Positions 17,258 through 26,337 of a stretch of DNA of 48,811 nucleotides are shown here, one piece after another. A program made the translations under genes and the position numbers. Source of the DNA: Candidatus Poribacteria bacterium (lineage in GTDB: Bacteria > Poribacteria > WGA-4E > WGA-3G); contig JAPPNJ010000214.1 of assembly GCA_028818705.1 (NCBI GenBank), forward strand, positions 1-48,811. Direction: 5' to 3'. Below the pieces are notes generated by a model. It did not search any database. It saw only the letters and a list, made by a program, of their open reading frames with translations, and had not been told where the DNA came from. Within the stretch, counting starts at the first letter, position 1; every line of letters starts with the position of its first letter.

Positions 17258-18022
17258 CTAATCCCCCGGCGATTCAATAGTATCTGCTACTCGATAGGAA
17301 AAATTGTGTCCAAAGTAGAGATCTCTCGCAGTCTCGTTGTTGATAAGTTCTGTAGGTGTTCCAGCGAGAGTGATTTTTCCATCAACAATGATGTATGCCC
17401 TGTCAACGATGTCGAGGGTTTCAACAGCGTTGTGGTCTGTAATAAGCACTCCGAGATTCCGGTCGCGTAAATGTGAGATGAGCTGCTTAATATCGGCAAC
17501 AGCTATCGGATCTATTCCGGAAAGCGGCTCATCAAGTAGAATGAAATCAGGTTGTGCAGCGAGGGCTCGTGCTATTTCGGCGCGACGACACTCACCACCT
17601 GAGAGCGTATACGCCTTTCGCTGTAATAGATTTGAAATGCCGAGTTCATCTGTCAATTCACGAATACGGGGTTCCCGCTCAGATTTTGGCATGCCCTGCG
17701 CTTCAAGAATCGCCTCAATATTCTGTTGTACTGTTAATTTCCGGAAAATCGAAGTCTCTTGTGCCAGATAGCCAATGCCGAGCCGAGCACGTTTGTACAT
17801 CGGATAAAAAGTAATATCTTTATCGTCGTACGTGATTCTGCCAGCGTTGGGACGAATCAATCCCACTACCATATAGAATGTCGTCGATTTTCCCGCACCG
17901 TTGGGACCTAAGAGTCCGACGATCTCACCTTGCTTCACCGATAGGCTCACCTCATTAACAACGATGGGTCCACGGCGTGTATAACGTTTTACGAGTCTGT
18001 GTGCTTGGAGTTCTATTGCCAT
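17258..18022 (-). CDS. lptB: LPS export ABC transporter ATP-binding protein
   Basis: 254 residues starting MAIELQAHRLVKRY; upstream in-frame ATGs to 18058 exist and none has a strong ribosome binding site. Walker A is GPNGAGKSTTFYM. The LptB-typical block GYLAQETSIFRKLTV follows, then the signature LSGGECRRAEIARAL, Walker B FILLDEPLSGIDP and the switch ITDHNAVE. It powers extraction of LPS from the inner membrane by LptFG, feeding LptC and LptA. The latter two are immediately upstream; LptFG are not in the window. The signature reads GECRR rather than the common GERRR, a mild change. Confidence 0.95.
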   Translation of the reverse strand: MAIELQAHRLVKRYTRRGPIVVNEVSLSVKQGEIVGLLGPNGAGKSTTFYMVVGLIRPNAGRITYDDKDITFYPMYKRARLGIGYLAQETSIFRKLTVQQNIEAILEAQGMPKSEREPRIRELTDELGISNLLQRKAYTLSGGECRRAEIARALAAQPDFILLDEPLSGIDPIAVADIKQLISHLRDRNLGVLITDHNAVETLDIVDRAYIIVDGKITLAGTPTELINNETARDLYFGHNFSYRVADTIESPGD

Positions 18023-18281
18023 GACTTCATAATTATAGAATTTCATTATGATTAACACATTGTGCCAATCCGATGTAAAACAACGATAAATTGTGCTTTA
18101 TTGTGCAGTACAATTTGACTTTGTATTTTATTTTTATCCTTCAAAGACAATTGTATTTTTCTATTGTACCAAAGAAAACCAATCAGACTTATAACGCTTC
18201 AAGACTACGTAACGCACTCATCATGTGGACGTTGACAAAAAAGTTTCCGAAAGGCTTGAAACTTGAGGTTAGATAATTGGC

Positions 18282-19232
18282 TTAATTGTTCTCAGATTCT
18301 TCCGTTTCAGCGTCTGCCTCTGCGTCATCTGTGTCTTCTTCGGTGTTTGTATCAGTTTCTTCCGGAGGCTCCGTATTTTCAACGGCTCCAGCGTCCGCAT
18401 CAGATGCCGCTCCTGTGTCGCTATCCGCATTAAGGGTTTCAGCGTCTGTGCCTTCTTGAACCTCACCTTCCGTTTGTTCCGGCACAGCTGCTTCGTCAGC
18501 ACCTGCCTCGCCTTCGGTGTTCTCGTCTGCTTCTGTTTCCACCGGTGCTGCTTGTGTAACGGTAACTTTGAATTTAACACCGCCCTCGCCTGTTTGCTTT
18601 CCAGTCGTTCTATTAAAAGTGAAAAGCTTGGTTTCGAGCCGATCCTTATTTTGCAAAACAACAACATTCTCTTTAAGCACAACGGTATTCGTCAGGTTGT
18701 TCATAATAGCATGGTCACAGGTAGCAAAGATATCTTGATCTCGGATCTCTACATTGCCCACAGCAATAACTTCTGTCGTTGTTCCCGTTTCCGTATCGCT
18801 TATGAGGGTGATTTTATCAGCGTTGAGAAATCCAATTTCAATGCCCTGCTCATCATACCGAATCGTCTTGGCTTCATCAATAAGAATAGTTATGCCATCC
18901 TTCTCATATCTCTCCATTCTTTTTGAGGTGCCGGTAATGGTTTCTGTAGTAGGTTCGGCAGCATCGCCATTATTGGCATTTTTACTATCCGTAGTTTCAG
19001 TACTCTCTATGCCCTGCGCGTTGTTCTCTGTGGTTGATGTTACATCGTTAGTTATTGCAGGAGCAGCTTCCGCTTTTGTGTCCTCTGCCTTGAGGATTAA
19101 GGGGACGCTACATATAAAGAGTAACAAGAAGCCGGCAGAAACACAAAAATTACACAATTTACGGAGGCGAAACCCGTATTCATGTCTATTCCGGCACAGT
19201 AGAGGTTTTGTTATTTTCATCTGTCTTCTCAT
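18282..19232 (-). CDS. lptA: LptA/OstA-like periplasmic LPS-bridge protein with acidic tail
   Basis: 316 residues. A hydrophobic segment (residues ~30-48, FCVSAGFLLLFICSVPLIL, then KAED) is the signal peptide. After a low-complexity Thr/Asn/Glu linker, residues ~100-225 form the OstA beta-jellyroll: LNADKITLISD, VEIRDQDIFATCDHAIMNN, VVLKENVVV and FNRTTGKQTGEGGVKF. LptA chains carry LPS across the periplasm. The final ~85 residues are almost entirely Glu, Asp, Thr and Ala, an unusual disordered acidic extension. The first 47 bases overlap the end of lptC. The position between lptC and lptB supports the call more than sequence alone. Confidence 0.85.
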   Translation of the reverse strand: MRRQMKITKPLLCRNRHEYGFRLRKLCNFCVSAGFLLLFICSVPLILKAEDTKAEAAPAITNDVTSTTENNAQGIESTETTDSKNANNGDAAEPTTETITGTSKRMERYEKDGITILIDEAKTIRYDEQGIEIGFLNADKITLISDTETGTTTEVIAVGNVEIRDQDIFATCDHAIMNNLTNTVVLKENVVVLQNKDRLETKLFTFNRTTGKQTGEGGVKFKVTVTQAAPVETEADENTEGEAGADEAAVPEQTEGEVQEGTDAETLNADSDTGAASDADAGAVENTEPPEETDTNTEEDTDDAEADAETEESENN

Positions 19233-19752
19233 CTTTTGGGTAAAGTTTAAATTGGTTGTTTTTCATTGTTACTGTTTCAAGCGTCGGATTCGCAAACATT
19301 TCCGTCCCGACCCAGGTAGAATCTCCACGTACAATCGTCACCTCTTTCGGTGCATATAATCTGCCTGCCCGATTCTGCCAATGGAGAAGTTCACTATATA
19401 AGGTCCCATTTTTGCTGACACCCACGACATTTCCTGAAAGATGCAGATTATCTCTCTCGCTACCTGTCAGAAGCTGCTTGCCCTTTTGACTCGTCAAAGT
19501 CATAGAAACGGCACCGTCTTCAAAAATTTCAACAATTGGATTTTCGACTTCAACGTAACTTCCGTGGAATATTGATGTATCCCCGACAAGTGTCCATTTG
19601 ACGACACCTGCTTCAGTGTGTTGTGTAGAGAACCGCTCCAGTTGCTGTGTCGGAACTGCCTCTACAGATTCATCAGTTGCATCGATCGGAGTTTCTGTGC
19701 TTTTACAACAAACTACACAGAGGAACAAACAAAGGGACAAACATGTGATCAT
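19186..19752 (-). CDS. lptC: LptC-like lipoprotein, LPS export
   Basis: 188 residues from the ATG at 19752, four bases after the lpxL-like stop. The longer frame to 19860 overlaps that gene. The N-terminus is a hydrophobic segment ending in a lipobox-like FLCVVCCKS, so it may be a lipoprotein rather than the single-pass protein of E. coli. The rest is the beta-strand pattern of LptC: DTSIFHGSYVEVENPIVEIFEDG, TLTSQKGKQ, LHLSGNVVGVSKNGTLY, ELLHWQNRAGRLYAPKEVTIVRG. It takes LPS from LptBFG and passes it to LptA. The neighbours fit exactly. Confidence 0.85.
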   Translation of the reverse strand: MITCLSLCLFLCVVCCKSTETPIDATDESVEAVPTQQLERFSTQHTEAGVVKWTLVGDTSIFHGSYVEVENPIVEIFEDGAVSMTLTSQKGKQLLTGSERDNLHLSGNVVGVSKNGTLYSELLHWQNRAGRLYAPKEVTIVRGDSTWVGTEMFANPTLETVTMKNNQFKLYPKDEKTDENNKTSTVPE

Positions 19753-19756
19753 GTAA

Positions 19757-20629
19757 TTAAGGTTGTGTTTTCCACCGTCGATGCATCCAAATCCACTGTG
19801 TTGGGTATCGCCGAATGTAGGATTCGATAATTTTTGTGAATTTCTGTGTATTGGTGACAAGATCCCTCTCTTTTACATCTGTTCGCTGTAATACCAAGGG
19901 CGGTTCGATAATTGCCCGGTGCGAACCATCGGACTGACGAACAATAAACGTTGGTAATATCGCTGCCCCTGTTTTGAGCGCAATAGCAACAGGACTGTAC
20001 GGTGTATATGCTGGCTGACCAAAAAAATCGACGAAAACGCCACTTACACTTGTGTCTACATCAGCGACAATCCCAAGCAGTTCATTACGCTTGAGACACC
20101 GAAGCGCGTGCCGAATTCCTGTATCTCGGTCGATAGTCGCATATCCTGCTCGCTCTCGGTAACTTGAAACCAAGGCATTTAATCGAGGCGAACGCAATTC
20201 ACGGACAATAGGGGTCAACGGCGCAATCGTAGCAGAAATACCTGCTGCAAGCAGTTCCCAATTCCCGAAATGCCCTGTTAGAATGATCGCGCCTTTCCCT
20301 TGTGCGAGTGCTTGCTCTGCATGCTGAATGCCTTCGAAACTGACATACTGCTGAATTTTTTTTGAGTTTATGCGCGAAAATTGCATAAATTCTAATACAG
20401 TTTTGCCTAAATTTTCAAAGCACTGCTTTGCTATCGCTCTAATCCGGCGTTCATCGGGAAGGTCTAAGCTACGCTGTAACTGCTGACATGCTAACTCCCT
20501 CTGCCGCCGTGCAAGCCAAAATACGAGGGCACCTAATCGACCTCCGAGTGCCAATGTCGCTGGGCGTGGCAGTCGGGATACAAAACATCCGATTAATTTG
20601 GCGGTAAACCCATAACACCAATCTTTCAT
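19757..20629 (-). CDS. LpxL/HtrB-type lipid A acyltransferase
   Basis: 290 residues. The catalytic HX4(D/E) box is HFGNWE near residue 118, preceded by GKGAIILTG. IVADVDTSVSGVFVDFFGQPAYT and QWIWMHRRWKT complete the LABLAT pattern. An N-terminal membrane-associated segment is present. Such enzymes add secondary acyl chains to Kdo-lipid A at the inner membrane. Together with the lpt genes behind it, this argues for a true LPS outer membrane. The first residues lie very close to a predicted promoter, so the leader is only a few bases. Which acyl position it modifies cannot be told. Confidence 0.87.
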   Translation of the reverse strand: MKDWCYGFTAKLIGCFVSRLPRPATLALGGRLGALVFWLARRQRELACQQLQRSLDLPDERRIRAIAKQCFENLGKTVLEFMQFSRINSKKIQQYVSFEGIQHAEQALAQGKGAIILTGHFGNWELLAAGISATIAPLTPIVRELRSPRLNALVSSYRERAGYATIDRDTGIRHALRCLKRNELLGIVADVDTSVSGVFVDFFGQPAYTPYSPVAIALKTGAAILPTFIVRQSDGSHRAIIEPPLVLQRTDVKERDLVTNTQKFTKIIESYIRRYPTQWIWMHRRWKTQP

Positions 20630-20639
20630 TTTTAATTAT

Positions 20640-20668
20640 AGTATACTCAATTTTTGCCAAAATTACAA
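20640..20668 (-). promoter_or_regulatory. Predicted sigma-70 promoter of the LPS operon
   Basis: On the minus strand TTGTAA, a 17-base spacer and TATACT precede the acyltransferase start by only 10 bases, so the transcript would have almost no leader. Consensus reading, not tested. Confidence 0.5.
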
Positions 20669-20927
20669 AGAAATTTGTAAGGCAAAGGCATATTATACGA
20701 CGTATAAGTGGACTTTCTCTACCTTTTAGAACGTACGTTCACAGTTTCAAAACTCTCGGGCTTTCCAGTTCCATTCCTTATTTTTAGTTATGAACAGCCT
20801 CAGTTCCCTTCAAAAAAAGAGACTCAGTTCAGAAATCAATAAATTCAACAGTTCTGGCGCAAAATAGGGCTTGATTCTCATCACAATTGCGAGTAAACTC
20901 TAAAGCAGATACAAAACGGAAACCTCT
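20669..20927. other. Divergent intergenic region, no further feature seen
   Basis: About 260 A+T-rich bases separate the LPS operon (minus) from the MATE gene (plus). They must contain the MATE promoter, but I see no convincing -35/-10 pair, terminator or repeat. Confidence 0.4.
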
Positions 20928-22247
20928 ATGCATAACCCTGAAAATATAAATAAGCAGATTGCCAATCTCGCGATTCCAAACATTATTAGCAACTTTTCTG
21001 TTCCGCTGTTGGGTGCAGTGGATACCGCTTTGATGGGACGGTTAGAATCCGAACACTACCTTGGTGCAGTCGGCATTGGTGGCATTATTTTTAGTTTTAT
21101 CTACTGGGGATTCGGGTTTCTCAGAATGGCAACAACTGGATTGACAGCACAAGCCTTCGGAGAAAAAGACATTCCAGAATGTGGTCGCTTACTTTTGCGA
21201 GCGATATGTATCGGTATTACGTCCAGTCTTCTTCTTTTGTGTTTTCAATGGCAGATTGCCGATATAAGTTTCCACCTCATTGATGCCAGCCCTGAAGTTG
21301 AAAATCTTGCCCGCACCTATTTTTATATTCGCATTTCTGCTGCGCCCGCGACGTTGTGTCTACACGCCTTCCACGGCGTTTTTTTGGGCTTACAAAATGC
21401 CCACTACCCGATGTCGCTGACGCTTGTAGTAAATCTCGTCAATATTGTTTTAAATCTGATATTTGTGCAGACGCTCGGTATGAAGGTAGAGGGGGTCGCT
21501 TTGGCGACTGTTATTGCACAATACATCGGATTATTTTTGGCAATTCTACTCTTCTTCGGACGGTATAGAAACATTTTGACAACATGGAATCTGCGAGAGG
21601 TATTGGTGTTTTCCAAACTCAAACGATTTCTCAGCATTAGCGGTGATATCTTCATCAGAACATGTTGCCTTGTGTTTAGCCACGCTGTTTTCACAGCGAA
21701 GTCCGCTACCTTGAGTGATACCTTCCTTGCGATTAACACGATTCTACTGCAGTTTATTAGTATCCTATCCTATGCGATTGATGGATTTGCCTTCGCAGCA
21801 GAGAGTCTGATTGGTAAATATAAAGGAGCACAAGACATGCGGAATCTCAAAAGGACAATAGGGCAAGCTTTCCTCTGGGCGTTTCTGTTCGGAGGTGTGA
21901 TTATGTCAGTCTTTGTGGTGGTTGGAGAGCGGCTGCTGCATCTCTTTACAAATCAGATGCATCTTATTGAGGGCGCAAAGCCTTATCTTTTCTGGGTAAC
22001 CATCGCCCCCGTTATCAATGTCGCCGCTTACATTTGGGATGGAATTTATCTGGGAGCGACTGCTTCTAAGGCATTGCGAAATTCTGTTTTTATATCAACG
22101 GCACTGTTTTTGGGTTCGATATATCTGTTGATGCCTCTTGGGAATCACGGATTGTGGGGAGCATTGACGCTGCTGTTGGTTGCCCGTGGTGTGTCGCTGA
22201 CGGTGCTGGCACCAAAATATCTCTTTAAACCAGACGCTTTCCAATAG
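20928..22247 (+). CDS. MATE-family efflux transporter
   Basis: 439 residues with about twelve hydrophobic helices in two halves. The start matches the family pattern: IANLAIPNIISNFSVPLLGAVDTALMGRL, then GAVGIGGIIFSFIYWGFGFLRMATTGLTAQAFGE. The second half repeats it (DGFAFAAESLIGKYKGAQD). This is closer to the DinF branch than to NorM. It exports organic cations or other small compounds using an ion gradient across the inner membrane. No obvious partner gene; the next gene is an epimerase-like enzyme. Substrate unknown. Confidence 0.92.
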   Translation: MHNPENINKQIANLAIPNIISNFSVPLLGAVDTALMGRLESEHYLGAVGIGGIIFSFIYWGFGFLRMATTGLTAQAFGEKDIPECGRLLLRAICIGITSSLLLLCFQWQIADISFHLIDASPEVENLARTYFYIRISAAPATLCLHAFHGVFLGLQNAHYPMSLTLVVNLVNIVLNLIFVQTLGMKVEGVALATVIAQYIGLFLAILLFFGRYRNILTTWNLREVLVFSKLKRFLSISGDIFIRTCCLVFSHAVFTAKSATLSDTFLAINTILLQFISILSYAIDGFAFAAESLIGKYKGAQDMRNLKRTIGQAFLWAFLFGGVIMSVFVVVGERLLHLFTNQMHLIEGAKPYLFWVTIAPVINVAAYIWDGIYLGATASKALRNSVFISTALFLGSIYLLMPLGNHGLWGALTLLLVARGVSLTVLAPKYLFKPDAFQ

Positions 22248-22361
22248 GCGCACTACATTTATAACCGCACAATCCGGACAGATCGTATAAAAAATTTGAA
22301 AACGCTTACAACTTATGCTAAACTAAAAAATCATTACACGCTATAAGGAGAACAAGACACA

Positions 22362-23213
22362 ATGCCAAAGTTTGGTGTAAATTTATTACTCTGGGCAGAT
22401 AAGTTTGATAGAGAAACCGCAGACATGATTCCTAAAGTTGCTGAAATGGGTTTTGAAGGTGTCGAAATCCCTATCTTCGATCCCGATACGGTGGACATCC
22501 CTTATACCCAAGCACTATTACAAGATACTGGCTTGGAACCGATCGGTTGTAATATCATGGGACCCGATAGGAATCCGATTGATGAGGACTCGGCGATTCG
22601 TGAAACTGGAAAGATCTACCTCAAACGCGCGATCGAAATTATTGCGGAACTGGGCGGAGATACATTTGTCGGACCAATGTACAGCGCAGTCGGTAAACTC
22701 GTCGGCAGAGGCAGGAACCAGCAAGAGTGGGATTGGTGCGTTGAAGGACTACAAGAGATATCTGAATTCGCAGGACAACACGGTGTTACACTCGCCAGCG
22801 AACCGCTTAATCGGTTTGAAACCTATTTCGTGAACATTGCCGAAGATGCTGTTAAACTCGCAAAAGCGGTCAATAGCCCCTACTTCAAAGTCCACCTTGA
22901 TACGTTCCACATGAATATTGAAGAAAAAAATCAGGCAGACGCGATTATTGCAACTGGTGATTACTTGCACCACGTTCACTGTTGTGAAAACGATCGTGGC
23001 ACTCCGGGCACGGGACCTGTAGATTGGGATGGTGTGTTCGGGGCACTGGCTCAAGTGAATTACGATAGATGGTTGGTTATTGAATCCTTCACACCAGCAG
23101 TCAAAGAAATCGCCGCTGCGACATGTATCTGGCGTGACATTGCACCGAGTGCCGAGAGTCTCGCGACAGAGGGACTCGCCTTTCTTAAAGAGAAAGCAGC
23201 ACAATATCTATAA
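22362..23213 (+). CDS. Sugar phosphate isomerase/epimerase, D-tagatose/psicose 3-epimerase-like
   Basis: 283 residues with AAGGAG upstream. The AP-endonuclease-2-type TIM barrel is visible, with the four metal and catalytic positions of the tagatose-3-epimerase family. These are Glu in ASEPLNRFETYFVN, Asp and His in VHLDTFHMNIEE, His in HVHCCENDRGTPGTG, and Glu in WLVIESF. The last two blocks are characteristic of ketose 3-epimerases with a bound divalent metal. It would interconvert free ketoses or a related inositol or sugar intermediate. It stands between a MATE transporter and a secreted peptidase, which gives no pathway hint. Confidence 0.85.
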   Translation: MPKFGVNLLLWADKFDRETADMIPKVAEMGFEGVEIPIFDPDTVDIPYTQALLQDTGLEPIGCNIMGPDRNPIDEDSAIRETGKIYLKRAIEIIAELGGDTFVGPMYSAVGKLVGRGRNQQEWDWCVEGLQEISEFAGQHGVTLASEPLNRFETYFVNIAEDAVKLAKAVNSPYFKVHLDTFHMNIEEKNQADAIIATGDYLHHVHCCENDRGTPGTGPVDWDGVFGALAQVNYDRWLVIESFTPAVKEIAAATCIWRDIAPSAESLATEGLAFLKEKAAQYL

Positions 23214-23287
23214 TAGTAGTCTGTTTGTAATCCTGCGATTTATCGCACATTATTGGAAAGTGAATATCCAAAGTGGGAGGAGTTGAG

Positions 23288-26251
23288 ATGCGTTGCGTCA
23301 AATTAATGGGTCTGTCCTGCGCAATATTTCTTGCTGTTTTTTTTACGAGTGATGTCGTAGCACAGCACACTACGTCAAATCAAATAGAAACGAATTCCGC
23401 TGACGAATCCCAATTTCTCAGCAATATCCGACAGCTCACATACGACGGAAAGCGCGCGGGTGAGGGATATTTTTCAGAAGATGGCAATGCGCTTATCTTC
23501 CAAAGTGAACGTGAATCGGACAACCCTTTTTACCAAATCTACCTCTTAAACCTACTAACAGGGGATACACATCGCGTTTCACCCGGTATCGGCAAGACGA
23601 CCTGTGCCTTTTTTCGTCCTGGAACCGATGAAGTGCTTTACGCCTCGACACACCACGATGTTTTTGCAAAGGCGAAACAGGAACAGGAATTGCAATTTCG
23701 AGCATCCGGAAAAGAACGTCGTTACAGTTGGGACTACGATGAGGCGATGGACATCTTCTCAGCGCATCGAGATGGCAGCAACCTCAAGCAGCTAACAGAC
23801 GCTCCCGGTTACGATGCTGAAGCGTCATACTCGCCCGATGGCAAATACATCGTCTTCTGTTCGCTCCGAGATGCTTATCCTAAAAGCCACCTCTCCCCAA
23901 AAGAGCTCAAACAACTGGAAGTCGATCCTGCCTATTTCGGCGAAATTTATATCATGAATGCCGATGGGTCAAATCAGATACGCTTGACAGACTCGCCAGG
24001 CTACGACGGCGGCCCCTTCTTTACACCGGATGGGCAACACATTGTCTGGCGACACTTCACAACCGACGGAAGCCAAGCGGACATTTATACAATGCGAATC
24101 GACGGTTCAAATGTCCAACGATTGACCGATTTTGACAGCATGTCTTGGGCACCCTATTTCCATCCGAGCGGTGCTTATGTTATTTTCGCTTCCAATAAAC
24201 TCGGATTTTCTAATTTTGAGCTATACCTCGTTGACGCAAGAGGTAGGCATGAACCGGTTCGTGTTACCACAACTGACGGATTTGATGGACTTCCCGTCTT
24301 CTCACCTGATGGAAATCGCTTATGTTGGACCTCTAATCGAAACAGCCAAGAAGTCTCGCAGCTTTACCTCGCAGAATGGAACCACGAAGCAGCATTAGAA
24401 GCGAGCGCTGCGGCACCGAGAAGTCAAATTTCAGCGGGGCATCCCCTACGGAGGGTTTCCAAATCCGCTTCCGATAAACTTAAAACGAGTATCCGAAAAC
24501 ACATCGAATTTCTCGCCAGCGATGCTCTGGAGGGTAGGATGACGGGTTCGGAAGGGGCAAAACGCGCAGCGGCGCATATCGCTGCCCAGTTCTCCGAATT
24601 GAATCTCAAGCCTCCCAGTGATGAAGAAAGTTATTACCAAACGTTTGAATTCACCGCAGGTCGACGGATTATATCGGAAGAGAATCGGTTTCATATCATA
24701 CGCCAGTCCCACGGTTCGGAGCAGGTGATGGAATTCAAGGTGGAACAAGATTTTCAACCGCTTTCCTTCTCTCGTAATGGTGTCGTTGAAGGTGAAGTGG
24801 TCTTTGCTGGATATGGGTTATCTGTTCCCGGTGAGCTTGGGGAGGGATACGATGCCTACGCTGGATTGGATGTAAGGGATAAAATCGTTGTTGCACTCCG
24901 CTACGTTCCTGAAGCGGTTGAACCAGAGCGCCGCCAGCAATTGAATCGATACGCCGGGCTTCGCTATAAGGCGATGCAGGCGCGGGAGCAAGGCGCAAAA
25001 GCGTTTCTTGTTGTCGCCGGTCCAAACTCTCCAAATGCAGGCAAGCTGATTCCGCTTGACTTCGACAGCAGCCTTGCAGATTCCGGTATTGTTGCAGCGT
25101 CAATAAGTGATACCGTCGCGAACGCACTTTTTGCACCATCGGGCAAAGATATGAAAGAGATTCAGTCTGGACTCGACATGGAAAACCCGCATTTCATCGG
25201 ACAGTTCCCGCTGCCCGAGGTCAAAGTTAAAATCGTCGTTTCGGTTGAGAAAGTTAAGAAAACAGATCAGAACGTTGTTGGACTTCTGTCCCCACCGGAA
25301 TTAACGAATGACACTGAGTATGTTATTGTCGGTGCCCATTATGATCACATCGGTTACGGTGAGATAGGTTCGCTGGCAAGGAAGGACGAAGAAGGACAAA
25401 TTCACAACGGTGCAGACGATAATGCCTCTGGCACCGCCGTTGTATTAGATTTGGCAGCAACACTCAAGGAAGCTTATCAAGAACACCCCGAAAAGTTTAA
25501 TAGAGGCGTTATCTTCGCGCTCTGGTCAGGAGAGGAACTTGGACTCATTGGTTCCACCCACTTTGTTAACGACCCCGTTGTCCCTTTAGGGAAAGTAACA
25601 GCATACATCAACTTTGATATGGTGGGACGGCTCCGTGAAAATAAACTGATCTTGCAAGGTATTGGCTCATCATCTGTGTGGACGAAACTGATTGAAAAGC
25701 GGAACATCCCCGTCGGTTTTAACCTGACGCTACAAACGGACCCGTATTTGCCAACAGACGTGACTGCCTTCTACCCAAAAGAGGTCCCGGTACTCAGTTT
25801 CTTCACCGGTGGACACGAAGACTACAACCGTCCAACAGATGACATAGAAACACTTAATTACGACGGACTTGAGCGGATTGCACGCTTGGCACACGGCATC
25901 GTTTTGGACTTAGTCGGCACCGCTGAACGTCCGGAATACATTCAAGTTGAACAGAGTCAATCAGAGGAAGGAAGTCGTGATACGCTGCGTGCATATTTAG
26001 GGACAATTCCTGACTATACAACGGAAGGGACAGGTGTGAAACTTTCTGGTGTTCGCGCCGGAGGCCCTGCCGATAAAGCCGGTTTAAAGGGTGGTGATGT
26101 CATCGTTGAATTTGGTGGACAGGAGATTACCAATATCTACGACTACACTTATGCGCTTGACGCGGTGAAAATTGGTGAACCTGTCGAAGTTGTTGTCCTA
26201 CGAGATGGAAAACAGGTAAAGTTAACAGTTATTCCTGAAGCGCGGAATTAA
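23288..26251 (+). CDS. Secreted TolB-propeller / M28 metallopeptidase / PDZ protein
   Basis: 987 residues from the ATG at 23288 (GGGAGGAG upstream). Residues 1-26 are a signal peptide ending in VVAQ. Residues ~45-360 hold about six WD40-like (PD40) repeats with SPDGKYIVF-type cores. Residues ~390-880 are an M28 aminopeptidase with an inserted PA-like segment. Zinc ligands are visible as GAHYDH, NGADDNASG, WSGEELGL, NFDMVGR and a late FTGGHEDY. Residues ~895-985 are a PDZ domain with GVRAGGPADKAGLKGGDVI. It is probably a periplasmic or exported peptidase acting on peptides. The three-part architecture is complete. A bidirectional terminator follows. Confidence 0.92.
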   Translation: MRCVKLMGLSCAIFLAVFFTSDVVAQHTTSNQIETNSADESQFLSNIRQLTYDGKRAGEGYFSEDGNALIFQSERESDNPFYQIYLLNLLTGDTHRVSPGIGKTTCAFFRPGTDEVLYASTHHDVFAKAKQEQELQFRASGKERRYSWDYDEAMDIFSAHRDGSNLKQLTDAPGYDAEASYSPDGKYIVFCSLRDAYPKSHLSPKELKQLEVDPAYFGEIYIMNADGSNQIRLTDSPGYDGGPFFTPDGQHIVWRHFTTDGSQADIYTMRIDGSNVQRLTDFDSMSWAPYFHPSGAYVIFASNKLGFSNFELYLVDARGRHEPVRVTTTDGFDGLPVFSPDGNRLCWTSNRNSQEVSQLYLAEWNHEAALEASAAAPRSQISAGHPLRRVSKSASDKLKTSIRKHIEFLASDALEGRMTGSEGAKRAAAHIAAQFSELNLKPPSDEESYYQTFEFTAGRRIISEENRFHIIRQSHGSEQVMEFKVEQDFQPLSFSRNGVVEGEVVFAGYGLSVPGELGEGYDAYAGLDVRDKIVVALRYVPEAVEPERRQQLNRYAGLRYKAMQAREQGAKAFLVVAGPNSPNAGKLIPLDFDSSLADSGIVAASISDTVANALFAPSGKDMKEIQSGLDMENPHFIGQFPLPEVKVKIVVSVEKVKKTDQNVVGLLSPPELTNDTEYVIVGAHYDHIGYGEIGSLARKDEEGQIHNGADDNASGTAVVLDLAATLKEAYQEHPEKFNRGVIFALWSGEELGLIGSTHFVNDPVVPLGKVTAYINFDMVGRLRENKLILQGIGSSSVWTKLIEKRNIPVGFNLTLQTDPYLPTDVTAFYPKEVPVLSFFTGGHEDYNRPTDDIETLNYDGLERIARLAHGIVLDLVGTAERPEYIQVEQSQSEEGSRDTLRAYLGTIPDYTTEGTGVKLSGVRAGGPADKAGLKGGDVIVEFGGQEITNIYDYTYALDAVKIGEPVEVVVLRDGKQVKLTVIPEARN

Positions 26252-26262
26252 CTGTGTAATAA

Positions 26263-26307
26263 AAAGCGCGCTGCATAGGAATTTTAAGACCGCTTGCAGC
26301 GCGCTTT
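26263..26307. terminator. Bidirectional intrinsic terminator
   Basis: A perfect 13-bp stem (AAAGCGCGCTGCA and its complement, 19-base loop) is followed by a T-run on the plus strand (ACTTTTTT). On the minus strand it is followed by TTTTTATT. It sits between the convergent peptidase and the endonuclease/phosphatase genes, ending both. Confidence 0.9.
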
Positions 26308-26337
26308 ACTTTTTTGGGTAGCCACTTTTGTCTTCTA

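Noticed and set aside
18030..18085. TGGCAC word before lptB, as in a sigma-54 -24 element
   Set aside because: No TTGC element at the -12 spacing, so not a sigma-54 promoter.
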